The position numbers were made by a program, and so were the translations under genes. Under the pieces are notes generated by a model that saw only the letters and a program-made list of their open reading frames with translations, ran no database searches and had not been told where the DNA came from. Of a stretch of DNA of 7,264 bases, positions 6,233-7,264 are shown piece after piece. Origin of the DNA: Candidatus Solincola jinzensis (GTDB lineage Bacteria > Actinomycetota > Geothermincolia > Geothermincolales > RBG-13-55-18); contig JACVJG010000131.1 of assembly GCA_015711875.1 (NCBI GenBank), positions 1-7,264 of the forward strand, written 5' to 3'. How positions within the stretch are numbered: position 1 is the stretch's first letter; each line of letters opens with the position of its first letter.

Positions 6233-7264
6233 TCAGCGCACCACCACGTTCACCAGCTTGCCTGGGACCACCACCACTTTGGCGATGTCCTTTCCGGCGG
6301 TGTACTCCCTCACGCGGCGGGAGGCCAGCGCGATCTTCTCCATCTCCTCGGGAGAGATATCCGCGTCCACCTCCACGCGCTCCCTCACCTTGCCGTTTAC
6401 CTGCAGCACCATGGTTATTCGCTCCGCCCTGGCCAGATCGGGGTCGTATTCCGGCCAGGGTTGGGAATGCACGCTGAACTCCCCGCCGAGTTCCTCCCAT
6501 AGCTCCTCGGCGATGAAGGGCGCGAAGGGCGCGAGGAGGAGGACCAGGGCGCGCATCGCCTCGTGTCCCTCATAGGTGTTGAAGGCATCCGGCGCCGCCT
6601 CGATCTCGCGGTACAGGCCGTTGGTGAACTCCATGATGGCGGCGATGGCGGTATTGAAGGCGAAGCGCTCTATATCCTCGGTGACCTTCCGGATGGTGCG
6701 ATGGGTGAGATGGGAAAGGCGCTTCAAGGCCTCGGAATCCTGGGGCACCGGTTGGGTCTTGAAGGTAAGGATATCGAGATAGCGGTACACCAGGCGCCAG
6801 GCGCGGTTGAGGAAACGATGGGCTCCCTCGATGCCGGAATCGCTCCATTCCTTATCCGCCTCGGGCGGCCCCAGGAAGAGGATGAAGAGGCGCAGAGTGT
6901 CCGCGCCATAGGTGTCTATGAACTGCTCGGGGGTGATGATGTTGCCCTTGGACTTGCTCATCTTTGCCCCGCCCATCACCACCATGCCCTGGCACAGGAG
7001 GTTGGTGAAGGGTTCGGAGAACTCCACCAGCCCCAGATCCTTGAGCACCTTGGTGAAAAAACGCGAGTAAAGCAGGTGCATGATGGCGTGCTCGATGCCT
7101 CCTATATACTGGTCCACCGGCAGCCAGTAGCGCACCGCCTCGGGGTCGAAGGCCGCCTCCTCGCAATCTGGGCTGGCGTAGCGGATGTAATACCAGGAGG
7201 AGTCCACGAAGGTGTCCATGGTGTCCGTCTCCCGCTCCGCCTCTCCCCCGCAACGGGGGCAAAC
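6233..7264 (-). CDS. leuS: Leucyl-tRNA synthetase (LeuS), C-terminal part
   Basis: LeuS is the class I synthetase that charges tRNA-Leu with leucine in the cytoplasm. The window holds the last 343 codons; the frame is open at the right edge, where the first full codon begins at 7264. The visible part begins inside the zinc-ribbon-like segment (CPRCGG) leading into [15 protein letters not shown], a hallmark of bacterial LeuRS. The KMSKS signature is intact ([10 protein letters not shown], window residues 99-108), followed by [17 protein letters not shown]. An anticodon-binding helical domain (about residues 150-275, with [18 protein letters not shown]) and the small C-terminal domain ([16 protein letters not shown] to [10 protein letters not shown]) complete the protein. 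The catalytic HIGH motif and the CP1 editing domain lie outside the window. It is co-directional with comEA, but the 576-nt gap makes a shared transcript uncertain. Nothing looks broken. Confidence 0.97.
   Translation of the reverse strand, partial: VCPRCGGEAERETDTMDTFVDSSWYYIRYASPDCEEAAFDPEAVRYWLPVDQYIGGIEHAIMHLLYSRFFTKVLKDLGLVEFSEPFTNLLCQGMVVMGGAKMSKSKGNIITPEQFIDTYGADTLRLFILFLGPPEADKEWSDSGIEGAHRFLNRAWRLVYRYLDILTFKTQPVPQDSEALKRLSHLTHRTIRKVTEDIERFAFNTAIAAIMEFTNGLYREIEAAPDAFNTYEGHEAMRALVLLLAPFAPFIAEELWEELGGEFSVHSQPWPEYDPDLARAERITMVLQVNGKVRERVEVDADISPEEMEKIALASRRVREYTAGKDIAKVVVVPGKLVNVVVR

Noticed and set aside
6519..6540. Tandem GGGCGCGAA/GGGCGCGAG repeat
   Set aside because: It lies in leuS and encodes the conserved [10 protein letters not shown] segment of LeuRS, so it is explained by the protein.

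Overview
The window is a GC-rich bacterial chromosome segment in which every recognisable gene lies on the minus strand. Read in the direction of transcription (right to left), the order is: the 3' part of leuS (leucyl-tRNA synthetase), a 0.58-kb stretch without a recognisable gene, comEA, comEC, holA, a 0.69-kb stretch without a recognisable gene, and argC, which runs off the left edge a few codons short of its expected end. The order leuS-comEA-comEC-holA, the high GC content and TGCAT-type ARG boxes fit an actinomycetote (Actinomycetota), possibly a deep-branching, non-Streptomyces lineage. This placement is an inference from gene order and protein style, not a database result.

The central block comEA-comEC-holA is tightly packed (8 and 27 nt between genes) and is probably one transcript. 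ComEA is a membrane-anchored DNA receptor and ComEC is the inner-membrane DNA channel with a C-terminal metallo-beta-lactamase-like domain; together they carry transforming DNA across the membrane. HolA is the delta subunit of the DNA polymerase III clamp loader, which often travels with comEC. No pilus, comF or dprA genes are visible here, so competence cannot be claimed from this window alone.

The best regulatory signal is at argC. An AT-rich promoter about 40-70 nt upstream of the start codon contains an ARG-box-like operator (core 1072-1085). A perfect 20-bp palindrome with the same TGCAT-N4-ATGCA core lies inside the argC coding sequence (869-888). The two centres are exactly 200 bp apart, close to 19 helical turns. 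This resembles the argCo1/argCo2 arrangement described for Bacillus subtilis AhrC and suggests repression by ArgR with two operators, possibly by looping. argC probably starts an arginine biosynthesis operon that continues beyond the left edge.

The two long gaps (1028-1715 and about 5657-6232) show no recognisable protein gene, tRNA or known riboswitch. The leuS-comEA gap does hold a dense cluster of inverted repeats (about 5746-5968), including a GAAA-capped hairpin and a 16-bp imperfect hairpin. It could be a structured RNA or leader, but in GC-rich DNA some of this is expected by chance. Apart from these points the window is ordinary housekeeping sequence; I see no defence system, mobile element or CRISPR array.
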